This document shows positions 22,385 through 33,832 of a stretch of DNA of 64,000 bases, piece by piece. How positions within the stretch are numbered: the first letter of the stretch is position 1; each line of letters starts with the position of its first letter. The notes under the pieces were generated by a model that made no database searches, was not told the DNA's origin, and saw nothing but the letters and a program-made list of their open reading frames with translations. Made by a program: the position numbers and the translations under genes. The DNA lies in NCBI GenBank assembly GCA_947247005.1, contig OX365955.1, positions 20,813,322 to 20,877,321 of the forward strand. Reading direction: 5' to 3'. The DNA is from Spisula solida. Its lineage: Eukaryota; Mollusca; Bivalvia; Venerida; Mactridae.

Positions 22385-23190
22385 ACTGGTTAGCATCCCA
22401 GAAATTGGTTAGCATCAAAGGAGTTGGTTAGCATCCCAAGGATTTGTTAGTATCTCAAGAATCTGTAAGTTTGCCAGGAATCAGTCAGCAACCCAGGAAT
22501 TGGTATCTGTTAGTATCCAAGGAATTGATTAGCATCTGAGGAATCTGTTAGCAACCCAGGAATTGGTTAGCATCTGAGAAATCTGTTAGCAACAAAGGAA
22601 TTGGTTAGCATCTGAGGAATCTGTTAGCAACCCAGGAATTGGTAAGAATATGTGGAATATGTTAGCAACCCAGGAATTGGTTAGCATGAGAGGAATCTGT
22701 AAGCAACCAAGGAATTGGCTAGCATCTGAGGAATCTGTTAGCAATCCAGGAAACAGTTAGCATGAGAGGAATCTGTAAGCAACCAAGGAATTGGCTAGCA
22801 TCTGAGGAATCTGTTAGCAACTCGGGAATTGGTTAGAATCTGTGAAATATGTTAGCAACCCAGGAATTGGTTAGCATCTTAGGAATCTGTTAGCAACTCA
22901 GGAATTGGTGAGCATCTGAGGAATATGTGAGTTTCCAAAGAATTGGTTAGCATCTGATGAATATGTTAGCAACCCAGGAATTGATTAGCATCTGAGAAAT
23001 ATATTAGCAACCCAGGAATTGATGAGCATTTGAGGACAAAGTTAGTATCCAAAGAATTAGTTAGCATCTGATAACAGGAATTGGTTAGCATCTGAAAATC
23101 TGTTAGCAACCCTGGGGAATTGGTTAGCATCTGAGAAATCTGTTAGCATCCAGAAATTAGTAAGCATACCAGGAATCACTTTATAGCATC
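22385..23190. repeat. About 38-bp minisatellite
   Basis: About twenty copies of a unit containing 'ttagcatctgaggaatctgt' and 'tagcaacccaggaattgg'. The two halves are related to each other, so the unit probably arose from a 19-bp dimer. Divergence increases to both sides. Confidence 0.9.
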
Positions 23191-25793
23191 CCAGTAATAG
23201 TTTCATCATGAGCGATAGTTAATGTTGCAAACAAAATTGATAAAGTAAAACTGACAGCTACCGATTTACCTCCCTTGATATCAAACCATTAAACAATAAA
23301 AATTGATTGGAAATGCATTTCTTTGAAAAGTGAAGGTAAATAAACACATAAATGTTGGTAACGTCCGGATATCATTAAAGATTAACTTGAACAAACAATT
23401 TACTGACTGTTAGCATACCTTGCAAATGGCAATTTAGCAAGATGATAAACAAATTATCATAATAAATATGTTCTGGTATCAGCTATGTGTAGATTTTATA
23501 AAGACTGCTAACTGATAAATTTGTCATGTAAATAAATGTCAGTAAGTCAAATTGCACCTGCTGTAATCTTTCACATAAAACAGTAAGTCGGGTATCGGAA
23601 GATATGCATGTAGTAAGACGAATATAGAAACTACTATCCAAATATCATCAGTTTAGTAAAAAAAAATCATCTCACCGAGATTTGTATCTTTCTTAATTTA
23701 TCAGTAGCACTAATAACAATAGAAACTTGTAAATCCATTCTAAACTTATTGTAAAAAGCCAGTCAAGGGATGCACAACTTGTGGGTCTTAGAACCAGGCG
23801 ACTGTTTAAGACAGGCATATTTTTATACAACAGTAGAGCCCCCTAAATCAAGACTTTCCCAAGTATTCTGCACATTGTTTTCGCGCAATTAGCAAGATTT
23901 GTCTGATGTGATCTTGAAACCTAGTTGTTGAACCCAGAGACTTCGAGAGTTGTTCAAGATTTGAAGAGATTTTCACCGAGACGCTATTTTTGCCGCTAAT
24001 CGTCGCCATCTTGGATATTTAAAGCTTTTAACTTGCGACTATTTGGATTAATTTAAACAATTAACCCATGGTCAAATTGAGCGAAGGTGGGTTTTGATTT
24101 CGTCTATTATCATGTATTTGGAATGTTGTTGTATACATACTTTAGACATCAATTGTGAAATCAACCAATTTTTATTTTATGACCTTTCCGGGTCGATGAT
24201 TTTTCAATTGACGGGTCTAAGATTGCTTCTCAGATTTAATTTTCAGATCCCTAAGAAAACTTATTTACGACTGTTAAACTTATAAATAATTATTTATTGC
24301 AATCTTTGGGTGTTCTCTATCTGCTGCAAATGATTTTGGTTTTAACACGAAAAAAACGATTTCTTTTGAATACACTACTTTGGTAACCTATAATAACGCA
24401 AAGAAATGGAGTTAACCGAACACGATTAAACCTTTGACTTGCGTATCCATTTGGTGTATCATGATCTTTGCCGTTTCACAGCACAGCCTGCATAACACAG
24501 TAAGTAACTTTTTAAATACAGTAATTAACTCTTCAAATACAGTATTTTGTGGCATCAAATTCCTTTAACATGTGGGTATGAAGTTCCACATGACTTACTT
24601 TAGTTTTTTTATTCAATATGGTACAACATACCTCTAGAATACCTAACCGATTGCATGGATAATTATTGGGATACAGTCTAATTTACTCTCGCCCACTTGA
24701 ATGCTTTTATAATTTGTATTGTTCTATAATTCACCCATTACTAATGTATATTATTGGTGAAGTCAGGCAATTTACAATAGCAGGTAGGTTAAACAATTAT
24801 CTATTCAGTAATGCCAAATACTGTGCTTGTTTATCAAGCACTATGACGTCAATAGGATACGTGCCGAAACAAAAAACGAAAAGTGAAGGAATCGTATTTC
24901 GTCTTGAATTTAATGTTTATTTGAAAATTTCAACTATAACTTTCACGTATGTTACAGTCTGGTAAGATACTGCAAGGTTAATTTAGTACCAATACATTAG
25001 AACACTCTGATATCATAAACTCACTTTCTGTACTGAACTAGGCAGCTAACTGCATGGGGAGTCCAACGAAGGTTTTCCCAGCTTCCATTTGGTACAGGTC
25101 CAAATTGATCATGTAATGTACAGAACAATGTGATAAACATTTTTATTCTGTACTTATAATGCACTTAATTAGCCATACTGATGGCTTCCATTGTAATGTA
25201 TTAGTTTGTAACATATTCAGATTAACCAAGAACTTACATGCAGATTCCAAAGAAACATCAGTATGGGGTGATATTCCAAACATTTATATAACTTTTTTAA
25301 TACGTTCTTTATCAATAGTGAAACTTAAATGAAATTAGCTGATATGGGTCGAATAATTATGGATGTACAGGGGTTTAGCTGACCATTAGCTGAAATAATG
25401 GTCATTCTTATTTTATCCTAATTCCGAAGAAATGTCAGTATACAACTATACATGGGATGATTCAATTTCTAATAAATTCTTTATCAATACTAACTCTTTA
25501 ATGAAATTTATCTGATACACATTGATTATGTACAGATGAACAGGGGTTTAGCTAATGCCCTCTTGGAAGCTTAAGTGACCATTTTTCTTTGACCATATGC
25601 CGAAATCATTGTAAATGACATCCTTATTTTATCCCAAACAATGTTTAAGCCTGTAAAGAGGCATTACTGTGAATGTAAAACAGATAAATAAATTTAATAG
25701 CATTCAGCAAATCAAATCAAAATCTGTTTAACATAATTCTGGTAGAGTGTTCAATGATTCATCTTTGCCCAATATAATTGCATATTTGCCAGA
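23191..25793. other. Long stretch without recognised gene
   Basis: No array or convincing exon. Two points were noted. 'gccgctaatcgtcgccatcttgg' at about 23993-24014 is CpG-rich and includes a YY1-like 'gccatcttg'. A lone TGACGTCA lies at 24844-24851. The plus-strand frames at 24094-24285 and 24666-24965 have no exon borders. Confidence 0.35.
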
Positions 25794-25852
25794 CCTCCCG
25801 CATCATGCCTGAGTCTCACGCATTTGAGACTCTACTTGCGCATGATCGGAGG
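25794..25852. other. Nested hairpin
   Basis: The inner stem 'gagtctca'/'tgagactc' around 'cgcatt' is perfect. The outer arms 'cctcccgcatcatgc' and 'gcgcatgatcggagg' pair with small bulges. This is probably the end or core of a dispersed element. Confidence 0.6.
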
Positions 25853-27209
25853 CAAATTGATCAAATCTCTTGCATTTCTGGGACAAATTATTACTGGATC
25901 CTGACATTTTTTGTTTACATTATGAAAATGATCACAAATATTAGTTAAAATTGCTTCATGAAGCATGCATGGTATTGTCATAAAAGTAAAATAAGTGAAA
26001 ACTGCATAGTTACAAACTTCATTAATTTAAGTTTAAAGTTTGAGCAAGAAAAATCTCCTGCATTTTAATGAAATTTTCTGCATTTCCATCACCAATCTCA
26101 CACAAAGGGGGCTGGGAAACATGGCATGCAATTCTGATATAGGCACTGCATGTGGGCATTTACCATCTGGCAACTTGATAGAATAGTGTATATTATGTTC
26201 TCTAGGAAATTAATATACAAAGATGGAGAAGGTGCATCTGACAGAAAACCATTGAAATGTTTTGTGAAATGGAGAAATAAGAAATTTTATTAGTGTGGTA
26301 CTGACAACGCAAATCAAGAATTTGCATGTCATTTTATTCTTTATATTGTCTGACTGAAAGTAGGAATATTCAAATTCAAGCGTAGGCAGTTATTGGCATG
26401 CAAGAACATATTACCATTATTGATAGAATTGACATTTTCATTTGGTACAAAACATTATAATGTATTAAGAATGCGGTTGCCTACGTTTTAGAAATTTCGG
26501 TCAAATTCTTGTTATAATCCCAATAGTTATCTTGCAATACTTTTTTTTCTTGAAAACTTCAATGTATTCTTCACAAAATACAATTAAGCATTATTCTTAC
26601 TAATGTCTGTGACGCAAATGGTAGCAAAACAATGCTTCAATCTTCAAAATGGTCTACAATATAGACATGCAAAAACAAACAAGTTTCTCTCTATTCCAGC
26701 TTAGAGATCAAGATTGTTAGAAATTTGCGTGGTGTTTTGTTAGGCAACCAGACAACAATGTAAAACATTTTAAAGGTCTTTCATGTTCGTTAGTTATTTT
26801 GTGTTTATTATTGTTTTCACTTTTAAATTAAATTCTACTGACAGAATCATAGTCATATTGCGATTACCCAGTCTACTGTATCCTGACATGTACTAGACAA
26901 AAAAGCCACCTATCACCATAATACTCTTTTAAGTGCCTTAAAAGCAACAATTAGTTACACTTAGTACCATTAATAGAGACTTTGCTATAAATTACAGTCT
27001 TGACAATGTTTTGAACAGTTTTCGTCCACATGTGGAGAAGTTGCTGTTTCCTTGTGGATGCTAGGGTAAGTTTAATGTACACTGGTTAGGATACAGTTCT
27101 GGAAAACTGGTTATGTGAATCCTTCACCACAAACAAATCACATGTCTTCTATCAAAGTTTCATCAAACTCACAGCCTCTCACCACAATTTGTAACCACTA
27201 GACAGCTGT
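25853..27209. other. No recognised gene
   Basis: AT-rich DNA with no supportable exon, array or element. Confidence 0.4.
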
Positions 27210-27349
27210 AATATGTGGTAAATGGAGTTGCATTACTAATAAAGATTTAGTTAACCTAATTTGCAGTTGTTTAAGATTTATATATAATTTAAATTTGAAC
27301 ATAAGTTTAAGATAATTATCCGTAAGTGCTTTGATAAAACAGTGCCCAG
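27210..27349. mobile_element. MITE fragment, GGGTACTGTTTTATC family
   Basis: The right end 'ccgtaagtgctttgataaaa' and 'cagtgccca' and the interior 'gtggtaaatggagttgcatt' match the full copies at 50457..50690 and 60322..60565. The left terminal repeat is missing or too diverged. Confidence 0.65.
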
Positions 27350-28263
27350 TAGCTCAAGTAGATAATGAACGCTGATAAATTACAAACAACAACAATGGTA
27401 ACACAAAATAGACCGAAAATAATAGAGAATCTGAAACAAAGTATATTATTTGTTTTCTTTGAATTTTACTGACAGAATAAAGTAGACACTCTTGTAATGC
27501 TAGCTGTTATCAAAACCACTTGAATATCCTCAAATTCTTTGATTCCATTATGATGCCAAAATCTTAGGATGTATTAACATAAATATCAAAAATGTGAATT
27601 TGAAGTATATATAATACTTAACTTGCTGGTAGAAGTTGTAACATATTAAAGCATTTGAGGCGCTTTGATTGATGCCATACTGATAATTAATTGTCGGAAA
27701 GTATTAAATTCATGAGAAAATGACTATATCTGTAGCGCTATGTGAGTCTTCAATCTGTGTTATCCATCAAATGTAATCTCTATACTTGATTTCTTATTAC
27801 GCTGAATAATTCGCAGATTTCTACAAATTTCTACATAATTAAAATAAATGAAGACAATTCAACACAGGCACATGCATGAATCATCAAATAAAAAATGTTC
27901 CACAGACGAGGCAGCGAACATTGAACCCAATCAATGCAACATAGTGCAAGTCAGTGCATTGTTCAAAAGTTAGTTACCTTCATCACTTTGGACTGAACTG
28001 ACAATGTTTCAGTCACATTAACCGCACACCCGCCCAACCAGTCCTCAGCCCTTTTTAAAGAAGTTTAACCATGTTCCATGACTCTGCATGGTATGTTACA
28101 GTTCCATTGCAAAGTAAAAGTTTGCACCTAAAATACCGTAGGATTCGATCTCTTACTGTATGGTACATCGCCATCATCTAGCAATGAGAAGTACAAACTC
28201 AGACCACTCTGCAGCTATTCCAACAACCCCAAAAAAGTAAGTTCTACAACTTATGTTTATCAC
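27350..28263. other. No recognised gene
   Basis: No open frame, array or element that I can support. Confidence 0.4.
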
Positions 28264-28506
28264 TTTTCGACACCTTATTTCTGATGGTACCCATTGTCAC
28301 CAGTGTAAGATGCACATTATTATTATAGATGAGATCAGAGCAATCTTCATGATCAACATAATATAATTATTCTTTTCAACATCTTATTTCTGATGGTACC
28401 CATTGCCACCTGTGTAAGATACACATTATTATTATAGATGATATTAATTGCATGAATCAGAGCAATCGTCACGCTAACCTTTGAATCAACATAACATAAT
28501 TATTCT
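28264..28506. repeat. Two-copy tandem duplication, 109-130 bp
   Basis: 'cttatttctgatggtaccca' starts at 28274 and 28383. Both copies continue with 'cacattattattatagatga', 'cagagcaatc' and 'taattattctt'. The second copy carries an extra 'tattaattgcatga' segment. Confidence 0.85.
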
Positions 28507-29020
28507 TAGATGACTAAGCATTTTTTTATCAAGTCAAATGTATATTTTTTTACTTTGTATGTCATTTATTGTGAGTTCTGTCTCTATGCTGTCAATGATT
28601 GGTCATGCTCCCCCGCATTTATTAAGAGAATGTAGCCAGTAATATTCTAGAACAAATCATGAGGATGCTTAGCCATTGAGGCAACAAAAATAAGAATATA
28701 TTAATCTAGCATGTATCGCTATGGCGTCACATAGAGCCAACAAATACATTTATGCAAGGACAAAAATGCTTTCGAATGAAAATGTAATTTCCATTAACTT
28801 GAGCAGAAAATGCTTAAATGATTACATGTAAAGCACTCAAAGCATGAAAATGTGCAAATGCACAACATATTATTTAGATATATTTGCAAAAACATAACAG
28901 GTGATCATTACACCCTTACTTACATACAGTTTCACTTATCTGTAGGTTTGAAGATTTTGAGCAATAAGGCCTACTCATGAAAACAAATATTCTTTAGATG
29001 TTGGGAGCTATGTGTGCCAT
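28507..29020. other. No recognised gene
   Basis: AT-rich spacer leading into the next array. Confidence 0.4.
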
Positions 29021-29510
29021 CTGGAGTTGTGCTGTCAAGAGTTGTGCTGTACAGACTAGGTTTACAACTGTCAATCTACACTGGAGTTGTGCTGTCAATA
29101 GTTGTGCTGTTAAGAGTTGTGCTGTCAAGAGTTGTACTGTTAAGAGTTGTACTGTCAAGAGTTGTACTGTTAAGAGTTGTGCTGTCAAGAGTTGTACTGT
29201 TAAGAGTTGTACTGTCAAGAGTTGTACTGTCAAGAGTTGTACTGTCAAGAGTTGTACTGTCAAGAGTTGTACTGTTAAGAGTTGTGTTGTTAAGAGTTGT
29301 GCTGTCAAGAGTTGTACTGTTAAGAGTTGTACTGTCAAGAGTTGTACTGTTAAGAGTTGTACTGTTAAGAGTTGTACTGTTAAGAGTTGTACTGTCAAGA
29401 GTTGTACTGTTAAGAGTTGTACTGTCAAGAGTTGTACTGTTAAGAGTTGTACTGTTAAGAGTTGTGCTGTGCAGAGTTGTACTGTTAAGAGTTGTGTTGT
29501 CAGGAGTTGT
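29021..29510. repeat. 15-bp minisatellite
   Basis: About thirty copies of 'aagagttgtactgtc', often alternating with 'aagagttgtactgtt'. Because the unit is five codons, frames stay open on both strands: plus KSCTV repeats for 204 codons, plus SRVVL repeats for 173 codons, minus LLTVQ repeats for 231 codons. Open frames in both orientations with no exon signals point to satellite DNA. Confidence 0.95.
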
Positions 29511-30372
29511 ATGTCTAAAGTTGTGTTGCCTATAGATGTGCTCACAGTCTGGAGGTGTGTTGTCTGTCGTGTCTGTAGATGTGCTAACAGTCTGGAGTTG
29601 TATTGTTTGTAGATGTGCTCACAGTCTGGAGTTGTATTGTTTGTAGATGTGCTCACAGTCTGGAGTTGTATTTCTGTAGATGTACTCACAGTCTGGAGTT
29701 GTATTGTTTGTAGATGTGCTCACAGTCTGGAGTTGTACTGTCTGTAGATGTACTCACAGTCTGGAGTTGTATTGTTTGTAGATGTACTCACAGTCTGGAG
29801 TTGTATTGTTTGTAGATGTGCTCACAGTCTGGAGTTGTATTTCTGTAGATGTACTCACAGTCTGGAGTTGTATTGTTTGTAGATATACTCACAGTCTGGA
29901 GTTGTATTTCTGTAGATGTACTCACAGTCTGGAGTTGTATTGTCTGTAGATGTACTCACAGTCTGGAGTTGTACTGTCTGTAGATGTACTCACAGTCTGG
30001 AGTTGTATTTCTGTAGATATACTCACAGTCTGGAGTTGTATTGTCTGTAGATGTGCTCACAGTCTGGAGTTGTATTGTCTGTAGATGTGCTAACAGTCTG
30101 GAGTTGTATTTCTGTAGATATACTCACAGTCTGGAGTTGTATTGTCTGTAGATGTACTCACAGTCTGGAGTTGTATTTCTGTAGATGTACTCACAGTCTG
30201 GAGTTGTATTGTCTGTAGATGTACTCACAGTCTGGAGTTGTATTTCTGTAGATGTACTCACAGTCTGGAGTTGTATTGTCTGTAGATATACTCACAGTCT
30301 GGAGTTGTATTGTCTGTAGATGTGCTCACAGTCTGGAGTTGTATTGTCTGTAGATGTACTCACAGTATGAAG
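29511..30372. repeat. 34-bp minisatellite with 31-bp variant
   Basis: About twenty-five copies of a unit containing 'gtctggagttgtattgtctg' and 'tagatgtactcaca'. A shorter form has 'gtatttctgtag'. It directly follows the 15-bp array and shares its 'ggagttgtactgtc' core. Confidence 0.95.
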
Positions 30373-30834
30373 TTATGCCGTCTGAAGATGATTGTGCAGT
30401 GTTTATCTTTGTCAAATCTTGCTGTGTGTATTCTGTGGCATATATTGTACACTATGTATATAATTATGTAGATTGAGATGAGTTGAAGGAACTGTCATCA
30501 GGTCGCTTAATATTACTTTGTGTTCTCTTGTTTTGCTTTTTTTGCAAAAATCTTGCTGTGATGTCAGCAAGTTGTTTGAGATAAAAAATGAACGGCTGTC
30601 AAAACTTCCATTACATTTATCTGCCAAATGCATTTAACAGCATGCGAGCACTTTCCTTGCAGTACTTTGGTTACATTAGTAAGCAGATGCCAGAATAATG
30701 TTTTCCAAGTGTATAAATTTGACAACAACATTTTGGTATATAAGTAAAGAATACTATTCCTAAAGTACATTTTATACTGATCAGTGTATTCATTGATTGT
30801 TTAGTTTGACTTTCAGCGGTTAGATTCATTTTTG
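30373..30834. other. No recognised gene
   Basis: Minus-strand frames at 30412-30633, 30564-30770 and 30671-30871 overlap in different frames without splice borders or protein-like content. Confidence 0.4.
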
Positions 30835-31655
30835 TCAAGCCCAATTGCGGTGAGCAAGACTTAGCCGCCACTTTTGGTGTGTGTGCGTGCGTAATTTTTT
30901 AATTAAGTGTGTGCATCCAATTTTGTTCAGACCATAATTTTGCCATGTTGACCAATCTTGCTTATATTTGGCATTAATGTTCACCTCCACAAGGAGGAAT
31001 GTCATGCCAAACTCTCAGGTTTCTTTCTTAAAGGTCAAGGTCACAATTGGAGGTAAAAGGTCAAATTGAAGCTTGTCTCAACCATAACTATGTCATGCAT
31101 TGACCAATCTTTCTCATATATGACATGAATGTTAACCTCCTTGAGGTGGAGTGTAATGCCTAACCCCTAAGTTCCTATTGCTAAGGTCAAGGTCACAGAT
31201 GGAGGTCAAATGTCAAATTAAAGCTTGTCTGGACCATAACTTTGTCATGCATTGACCAATCTTTCTTATATTTGGTATAAAAGTTAACCTCCTTGAGACA
31301 GAGTGTCAAGCATACCACCAGGTTCCTTTCTTAAATGTCAAGGTAACAGTAGGAGATTAAAGGTCAAGTTGAAGTTTGGTCAGACCATTATACCTAGTCA
31401 TGCATTGATCATTCTTGCTTATAATTAGCATGAATGTTAACCTCTAATAATCAGAGTGTCATGAGCAACCCCAGTTTCCTCTCTCAAAGGTCAAGGTCAC
31501 TGTTGGAGGTCAAAGGTCAAATTGAAGTTTTAACCAATCATTTCTTATTTATGCATGGTGGTATTAGATGTAACTTGGCATTTTTAGTTGGTGCTTTTTT
31601 TCAATGTGCACTGAGGCTCAACATAATTTGCCCGAGGGCATGACATTCTAGTCTT
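30835..31655. repeat. Bivalve-type dispersed repeat with about 150-bp tandem units
   Basis: Begins near 'cccaattgcggtgagcaaga' and ends near 'ttgcccgagggcatgacatt'. In between are four to five copies of a unit with 'accataactttgtcatgcat', 'tgaatgttaacctcc' and 'ggtcaaggtcac'. The motif style is that of non-coding repeats widespread in bivalves. No coding capacity. Confidence 0.7.
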
Positions 31656-31714
31656 GTTCAGTTGTGCATTAGGTATTGTACCTTGTAATTGTGCAGGAAA
31701 ATCAGCATTACTGT

Positions 31715-31795
31715 CAAATTTCGGTAGGTGAGTATTATACCTGTGTATCAAGTCCAGTTCCCTAACCATTAGACCACAAATGCGAAAACCAACCA
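31715..31795 (-). mobile_element. tRNA-like SINE relic
   Basis: On the minus strand 'tgtggtctaatggttaggga' followed by 'actggacttg' resembles an A box and anticodon arm. No good B box could be placed downstream, so the call is tentative. Confidence 0.3.
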
Positions 31796-31992
31796 CAATT
31801 AAAATTTAATGGCTTATTTTCCAATTTGGCACAATCTCTCAAGACCCAATTGACATCTTGAAAATGCAATATTTGTATAATTTTATGTTTTGGAGAACCA
31901 AGAGACCCATTTGCGATTGTTGTACATTATCTGAATTTTTGGCCACTGTTCATGGTGATCTAAAGATAAAACCTCCATAATATCATACCCAG

Positions 31993-32218
31993 GGGTGGTA
32001 TTCAATATTGATCTTATTTAATTGGAAAACGAGGATAGCCAATCATATCGCCTGTTACTGACCAAGAGTTTAACATGGTGTTATCTGATTGGTTGGCCTT
32101 ATCCTTAAGTCATTAGCCCAATCAATATTGAATACCAACCAAGGAGTTTATAATATGGTGTGATCTGATTGGTTGTCCTTATCCTTAAGTCAAGTAAGAT
32201 CAATATTGAATATCAATC
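31993..32218. mobile_element. MITE, ATTCAATATTGATCTTA family, copy 1
   Basis: 'attcaatattgatctta' at the left recurs inverted at the right ('taagatcaatattgaat'). Inside, 'gatctgattggttg' and 'ttatccttaagtca' occur twice, suggesting an internal duplication. A second, left-truncated copy is at 61282..61380. Confidence 0.7.
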
Positions 32219-32929
32219 CAGATCTACAGGTTGATCAAGCCTATCACTACAGCTAGCTACCAACAGTTACAGACCAATTGTCACAGAAGCTGACACAACA
32301 TTCTGCAGCTCATGCAGTTACAAAGAACGGTGCCATCGTTATAATTTCATTGTACATAAATAAACCATTAGATTTTTTCCCATTTCTCGAGAATGTGCAC
32401 AACAGATTAATATGCAGTAGAAGTATGCGCACAGATATTACATTATAATAAATACAACATAACAACAGCAGGAAGCTAAACATCCTATCTACTTCTATCT
32501 TGGTATCTAACTTACAGTACTTTGTCTCAACTACTCCAACACTGGTGTAGTGTGGTAATAACACACAAGTATATTATTTTTGGATAATTCGTAAGAGACT
32601 TATATTGAAATAGCAACCATATAACTCATATGCTTTATATGTCATAACAACAAAATTAATAAGTGATATGATGATGTCTTTTTATTTTCTACGGTGCATG
32701 AGATTTTATTTGATTGAAAATTATTTGTCACTTTAAGTTTGACTCAGCAATGTTTTAGGGGGATCCTAGGCACAGGAGGGCAATTTGGTATAGGTAAATT
32801 TCCAACTTGGGTAGCTAAACGGGGGGATTAACTGTACGAACTCTATGGTTAAAGTACATAAACATGCATAACCTAGAAATACACCTATAGCCATAAGGCA
32901 CTGACAACATTGCAATTTTGGTACATTTA
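32219..32929. other. No recognised gene
   Basis: The minus-strand frame at 32310-32564 has no splice borders. Nothing else is visible. Confidence 0.4.
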
Positions 32930-33133
32930 TAGTGCGCCCACGATAATGAGAAAGGCAGGAACATTTGGTATGTTCCCAAAAGGCGGATTAATCAGATGAG
33001 CATGATTTATCAGTAATGTTTTAAGTATATAACTGACCATATCTGTTTATTTTAGTAATTTGTAAAACCTATTTGGCAACAGTTGACCAAACCTAGTCAT
33101 GTTTGTAAACATCACATTATCCTGGGAGCACTA
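32930..33133. mobile_element. MITE, TAGTGCGCCCA family, copy 1
   Basis: The left end 'tagtgcgcccacgataatg' and the inverted right end 'tagtgctcccaggataatg' match at 17 of 19. The interior shares 'gtttgtaaacatcacattat' and 'agtaatttgtaa' with the copy at 40183..40382. No coding capacity. Confidence 0.75.
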
Positions 33134-33264
33134 TACCAGGATTTTGATGGTTCGACTAAAATATTCATATCTCCATGAGACCTTTGTATTATCTATAGTC
33201 CAGAGAATTTGACACGACTCTCAAACTTCTATTAGCATAATTTCACAGCTGATATATAGAGAAT

Positions 33265-33832
33265 ACTAGGTTAGTGCCTTATATTACTTGAATTTATTGG
33301 GTGAGTTGGAGAAAGTTTATTCGGCGAGCCTTCGCGAGCCGAATAAGCCTTTCGGAGACTAACCCAATAAATTCAAGTAATATAAGGCACTAATCCTAGT
33401 GTTCTATTTATCCTGCAAAACTTTTCTAACACAAGAAATGATTTCTTCACCTTTAAAATACGAACACAAAACCCTGTGGAACCAGCGCAACGATATCGAA
33501 ACATCGGCATTCCAAGGTCTCCCAATGAAATATAGTTCCATATTAAAAGGCAAATCTGAAAATCTGACCAAGAATTCAGTAACGCGCTTCAATTCAAATG
33601 CAATCAATAAACACAAACCTACAATTTAACGTTACATACACTACATGTAAACACATTTTGTGTTTCAACGTCGAATCTCTCCAAAATCTATCAATGGCAT
33701 TCTAGAAATTAGAAGTTGCAAAGACGTCAAAACCTAAATGACGTCACACAGTACGTGACGTTTCCCGTTATTTTAAGTAGCAACACGAGTATGTTCCCCT
33801 ACCAAACAGATTCGGTGACAGGATAAATAGAA
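33265..33832. mobile_element. Foldback element with 38-bp hairpin end
   Basis: Left part: arms of about 38 bp ('ttagtgccttatattacttg' then 'aatttattgggt') are perfectly inverted except for one base, around a core 'cgagccttcgcgag' (33265-33400). Just beyond it 'ttctatttatcctg' (33402-33415) recurs exactly inverted at 33819-33832. Taken together this looks like one element of about 570 bp. The interior is CpG-rich and carries TGACGTCA at 33739-33746 and 'gtacgtgacg'. Mirror open frames of about 70 codons inside (33399-33629 + and 33404-33616 -) have no recognisable domain. Confidence 0.6.

Noticed and set aside
22385..23190. CRISPR-like array
   Set aside because: The whole 38-bp unit repeats with no unique spacers, and the DNA is eukaryotic in character.
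28994..29689. 231-codon minus and 204-codon plus frames as genes
   Set aside because: Both are translations of the 15-bp array, open in several frames because the unit is five codons without stops.
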